A stretch of 64,000 bases of DNA from Amphiduros pacificus (lineage: Eukaryota; Annelida; Polychaeta; Phyllodocida; Hesionidae). The position numbers and the translations under genes were made by a program. Under the pieces are notes generated by a model that saw only the letters and a list, made by a program, of their open reading frames with translations, ran no database searches and was not told the origin of the DNA. Numbering within the stretch: the stretch's first letter is position 1; each line of letters begins with the position of its first letter. The DNA lies in the NCBI GenBank assembly GCA_949316495.1, contig OX439005.1:23896217-23960216 (forward strand), given 5' to 3'. This document shows positions 60,792-64,000 of the stretch, one piece after another.

Positions 60792-61285
60792 TCATCCATT
60801 GTAACAGTACTCCAGTTCTTTTCCACATAGATATGGATGATGGATGCAGAATTGACAATACCAAAGCATTTCCTCCGAAATATTTCTGAGAGATCGCTTT
60901 GTCCTTATATTTTGATTCTGACTGTTTTGTTTAATAATGGTGATAGCATTTCCTTTTGTAATCTTATATCTAGCATCTGAAAATAGAGATAAGAATTGGA
61001 ATACGATTATTAAGGAACAGCTTGATACGAGGGTCCAATAAACTGTGATGAACTGGGATGAAGTAACAACATGCCGAGACATAAAATATCGTAATCTGAA
61101 TCGACAACTGTAGGTCTATTTTTTTTTAGAAAATAAAACAATTAACCGTGACAGAATATTACAGAAAGAATCAATATATTTTATTTTCAAAATATAATAC
61201 ACTATGTTATGGACGTTTAAAACAAAAACCTACCTCCAACTTGACATATAAGTAAGATCATAGCAAGGATTAACAATGTCCTCAT
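60792..61285 (-). CDS. Small secreted peptide precursor, 2 exons, 78 aa, probably amidated Cys-rich hormone
   Basis: Minus-strand exons are 61234-61285 and 60792-60976, joined in phase 1 (52 + 185 nt, 79 codons with the stop). Residues 1-17 form a hydrophobic signal peptide (MRTLLILAMILLICQVG). A basic propeptide follows to a furin-type site RTKR at 42-45. The predicted mature peptide, 46-78, has four Cys at 58, 61, 68 and 75 (C-x2-C-x6-C-x6-C) and ends in Cys-Tyr-Asn-Gly then stop. A C-terminal Gly is the standard donor for amidation. The intron after the signal peptide and the TATA box 75 bp upstream are typical of small secreted-peptide genes. I know no named family with this Cys pattern and tail; alternatives are a defence peptide or a non-amidated secreted factor. 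There is one copy of the peptide per precursor. Confidence 0.7.
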
Positions 61286-61359
61286 GGTGAAGTTTGCCTG
61301 GTCCTGGGTTTTTTTCTGTGCTTGCTTGTATAATGTGCAAGAATGCCATCTGAAGTATG

Positions 61360-61366
61360 TTATATA
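61360..61366 (-). promoter_or_regulatory. TATA box of the peptide gene
   Basis: TATATAA on the minus strand lies 75 bp before the ATG at 61285, which would place transcription start near 61330. It is one of few clear TATA boxes in the window and supports the peptide gene being real. Confidence 0.55.
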
Positions 61367-61525
61367 TGCGCCTGTGATTTAATTTAAAACACTACGGCAA
61401 TGGTATTGTTCAGCCGCTAAATGTAACTATACCAGACACACCCGCACGATCTTATGTTCCTTTCATACAACGACGTCATCGCCGGATATTGCCAAATTAA
61501 TGAGTTTTGTACTAATTAGTATTTC

Positions 61526-62559
61526 ACAAAGTTGCATATTGCATCACATAATTTTAGGTTATCATCATTCATGATGCACATCTTTCGTTGAGGATTTCTT
61601 TATATTCTAGAGCAGTTATAAAAATTATTAAATTGAGTGGATATAAACAGATATAAAGATAGATAAAAGAATTATAAAGAATATTAAATCGAGTGTATAT
61701 ATACAGATATAATAAGATAGATAAAACAGTTATAAAGAATATCAAGTTGAGTGGATATAAACAGATATAAAAATAGATAAAACAGTCATAAAGAATATTA
61801 AATCGCGTGGATATATACAGATATAAAAAGATAGATAAAACATTTATAAAGAATATCGAGTTGAGTGGATATAAACAGATATAAAAATAGATAAAACAGT
61901 TATAAAGAATATTAAATCGAGTGGATATAAACAGATATACAAAGATAGATAAAACAGTTATAAAGAATATTAAATCGAGTGGATATAAGCAGATATAAAG
62001 CCAGATAAATAAATCAACAAAGATTTTTGAAGAACATGTTTTACAAAGTTGCATATTGCATCACATAATTTTAGGTTATCATCATTCATGATGCACATCT
62101 TTCGTTGAGGATTTCTTTATATTCTAGAGCAGTTATAAAAATTATTAAATTGAGTGGATATAAACAGATATAAAGATAGATAAAAGAGTTATAAAAAATA
62201 TTAAATCGAGTGTATATATACAGATATAATAAGATAGATAAAACAGTTATAAAGAATATCAAGTTGAGTGGATATAAACAGATATAAAAATAGATAAAAC
62301 AGTCATAAAGAATATTAAATCGCGTGGATATATACAGATATAAAAAGATAGATAAAACATTTATAAAGAATATCGAGTTGAGTGGATATAAACAGATATA
62401 AAAATAGATAAAACAGTTATAAAGAATATTAAATCGAGTGGATATAAACAGATATACAAAGATAGATAAAACAGTTATAAAGAATATTAAATCGAGTGGA
62501 TATAAGCAGATATAAAGCCAGATAAATAAATCAACAAAGATTTTTGAAGAACATGTTTT
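61526..62559. repeat. 517-bp tandem duplication containing a 56-58-bp array
   Basis: ACAAAGTTGCATATTGCATC starts at 61526 and again at 62043. The two 517-bp units are nearly identical; I noticed two differences, both near the first internal repeat (about 61671-61680 against 62188-62197). Inside each unit are about eight copies of a 56-58-bp repeat with GAGTGGATATAAACAGATAT. The 161-codon minus-strand frame here is a by-product of the repeats. Confidence 0.9.
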
Positions 62560-62779
62560 ACGGCTTGATGAGACAAATATATCTTATGCTTTCGTCGAGA
62601 TGTAAATGAATGGAATACGTGCAAATCCTTAACAGGAAATCCAATAAAGATAGTGGGAAAGTTCAATAGATCAACTTTCCCATGTGGTGTATAATAAATA
62701 TAAGACGAACAACATTCTAAAATGTGTAAATATGTCTTATAAGACACAAGGTGAAATCAAGTACCTGCTCTAAATGTTG

Positions 62780-62960
62780 TCATATATCTGTGATGTTAAA
62801 ATGCAGACAGATGTTTATCGCCATCTCCCATCATTGTTACACTTTTGTTAGAATAAATAACCGCCCTTGTCTCCCACCATTGTCTCGGCTGCCGTGATTA
62901 ATCCATAGATCGGATCCATGTACGGTGCTCATAATATTTGTTACTAAGAAAGGAAAATTT
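62780..62960. repeat. Dispersed repeat, copy 3 (partial)
   Basis: It shares CTTGTCTCCCACCATTGTCT, ATTAATCCATAGATCGGATC and the following TTACTAAGAAAGGAAA-like end with 8820-8930, in the same order. Confidence 0.55.
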
Positions 62961-63514
62961 GAGTATCCACATTATGGTTCATTTTATATATTGTTGATAT
63001 CATATAAAAAAAATTAGCCATGTGCTAACCTTCAATTCACAACAGGCAAGCCCTACTGAGTGAAATGATCTACTGAGCTAATTATCCTTTCATAATGGGG
63101 ATTTTACCCTGTAGAAATGTTCTAGATATGTATATATATGTTTGTGAATATTAGGTTCATTGGGAGCAATGCTATATTTTGTAATAATGTTAATGGTCAA
63201 TCCAAAATATATAATCTATCAATAAATTTAATAGTTTTTTGGAGAAATGCAAGATAAAGATTTGAATAGAAATAAGATATATATTCACCTTGGTAAAAAG
63301 GAGAAAAAAATATCACTGATACCAGACAATGTCTGTCCATGTTACTTTCTTATAACCACCAGCGGTACCAAGATATTCAGCAAGGCGAGTGATATATGTA
63401 TGTACTTTTTTTTCTCTTCAGGAAAATCATATCATGTTGTCTACTATGCAAAGTACGAGACCTAACTAGAACAAAGTAATAGACGTAATAATCGCAAAGT
63501 ACTAAGACTTAATA
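62961..63514. other. No gene recognised
   Basis: This is AT-rich sequence with only short open frames and no splice support. Confidence 0.4.
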
Positions 63515-63640
63515 ATCACAGCTTGCCTACCTGTGTCACAAATAAACACAATACCTGCGAATGCATCCGCCGCTTTGCCTCACTCAACTTATTAATCTTC
63601 TACGTTAGTTAAATACTAAAGACTCCTTTCAAAGTATGGT
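63515..63640. repeat. Dispersed repeat with CGAATGCAT core, copy 2
   Basis: It matches 24560-24720 in order (CACAGCTTG, CTACCT, TACCTGCGAATGCA, CCTTTCAAAG). The palindromic core is CGAATGCATCCG here, one change from the other copy. Confidence 0.6.
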
Positions 63641-64000
63641 ATTCCCAACACTCCTATTTATTAATAGGGCCCACGCAAGCCAGGATAAGCACTGTTAGTA
63701 AGTAGACATTCTTCAAATAAGTAATGCAATGCCTTTAATTAATTTTAATTTCTCAAACTGAGACGAAACTAAAATATTATTTATTGATAATTGAGATGTA
63801 GCACATATGGGAATTAAATGTACTTTTGATTTTCATTTTAATTGATTTATACATTGAAAGTAAACAAAATAAAACAGCAAAAGGTATAATGACACACAGA
63901 TACTCAGGGACAATGAATACTTATCCCCCCATTACCGTTTCATCACGTGTTAGATCCTCAAGAGATTTTGAGGCAATTTTCAACCAATTTTCAGTCATCT
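63641..64000. other. No gene recognised
   Basis: This is AT-rich sequence at the window end. Confidence 0.4.

Noticed and set aside
60569-60826. 85-codon minus-strand frame next to the peptide gene
   Set aside because: It overlaps the peptide exon in a different frame, has no signal peptide, and no in-phase splice sites were found.
61569-62054. 161-codon hydrophobic minus-strand frame resembling a membrane protein
   Set aside because: It is produced by the 56-58-bp repeats in the 517-bp duplication, and the second copy of the unit does not hold the same frame.

Overview
The window is nuclear DNA of an invertebrate animal. It is AT-rich, has many introns with GT-AG borders, and is full of mini- and microsatellites. 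The gene content (Dispatched, a peripherin-type tetraspanin, an IgGFc-binding-domain receptor, a GT31 glycosyltransferase) and the repeat load point to a lophotrochozoan, most likely a bivalve mollusc. That placement is an inference, because no rRNA or mitochondrial marker is present.

Layout. 1-8.96 kb: no recognised exon, several tandem and dispersed repeats. 8.96-12.83 kb (+): the last three coding exons of a Dispatched homologue, the RND-family exporter of lipid-modified Hedgehog. 12.8-19.1 kb: 3' UTR or intergenic. 19.1-28.5 kb (-): a 16-exon gene, reconstructed in frame throughout, whose product carries scattered motifs like those of axonemal microtubule-binding proteins. 29.7-32.7 kb: three tandem arrays, one interrupted by a 147-bp MITE. 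33.3-35.6 kb (+): a seven-exon gene for a 252-residue single-pass membrane protein I do not recognise, followed by a 1.8-kb 32-bp satellite that probably lies in its 3' UTR. 40.1-41.1 kb (-): an unrecognised 330-residue protein. It is divergently paired, across a short promoter with three CRE sites, with a (+) gene at 41.5-45.6 kb for a peripherin/ROM1-like tetraspanin that has a roughly 430-residue His/Arg- then Lys-rich tail. 46.4-47.0 kb (-): a 5'-truncated LINE. 47.8-48.3 kb: a 30-bp array. 49.8-54.5 kb (+): a six-exon membrane-anchored IgGFc-binding-domain protein. 56.9-57.5 kb: a 590-bp transposable element with perfect 8-bp target-site duplications. 57.9-59.6 kb (+): a single-exon GT31 glycosyltransferase. 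60.8-61.3 kb (-): a two-exon gene for a 78-residue secreted precursor that looks like an amidated, two-disulfide peptide hormone. 61.5-62.6 kb: a 517-bp tandem duplication.

The genes do not form an obvious pathway. Several are membrane or secreted proteins, but each looks independent. The most novel items are the His/Lys-tailed tetraspanin, the small amidated Cys-rich peptide precursor, the twice-repeated hairpin that carries CTCF-like motifs, and the satellite-bearing 3' UTR. Exon borders were placed by reading splice sites and checking codon phase across every junction. No database search was possible.
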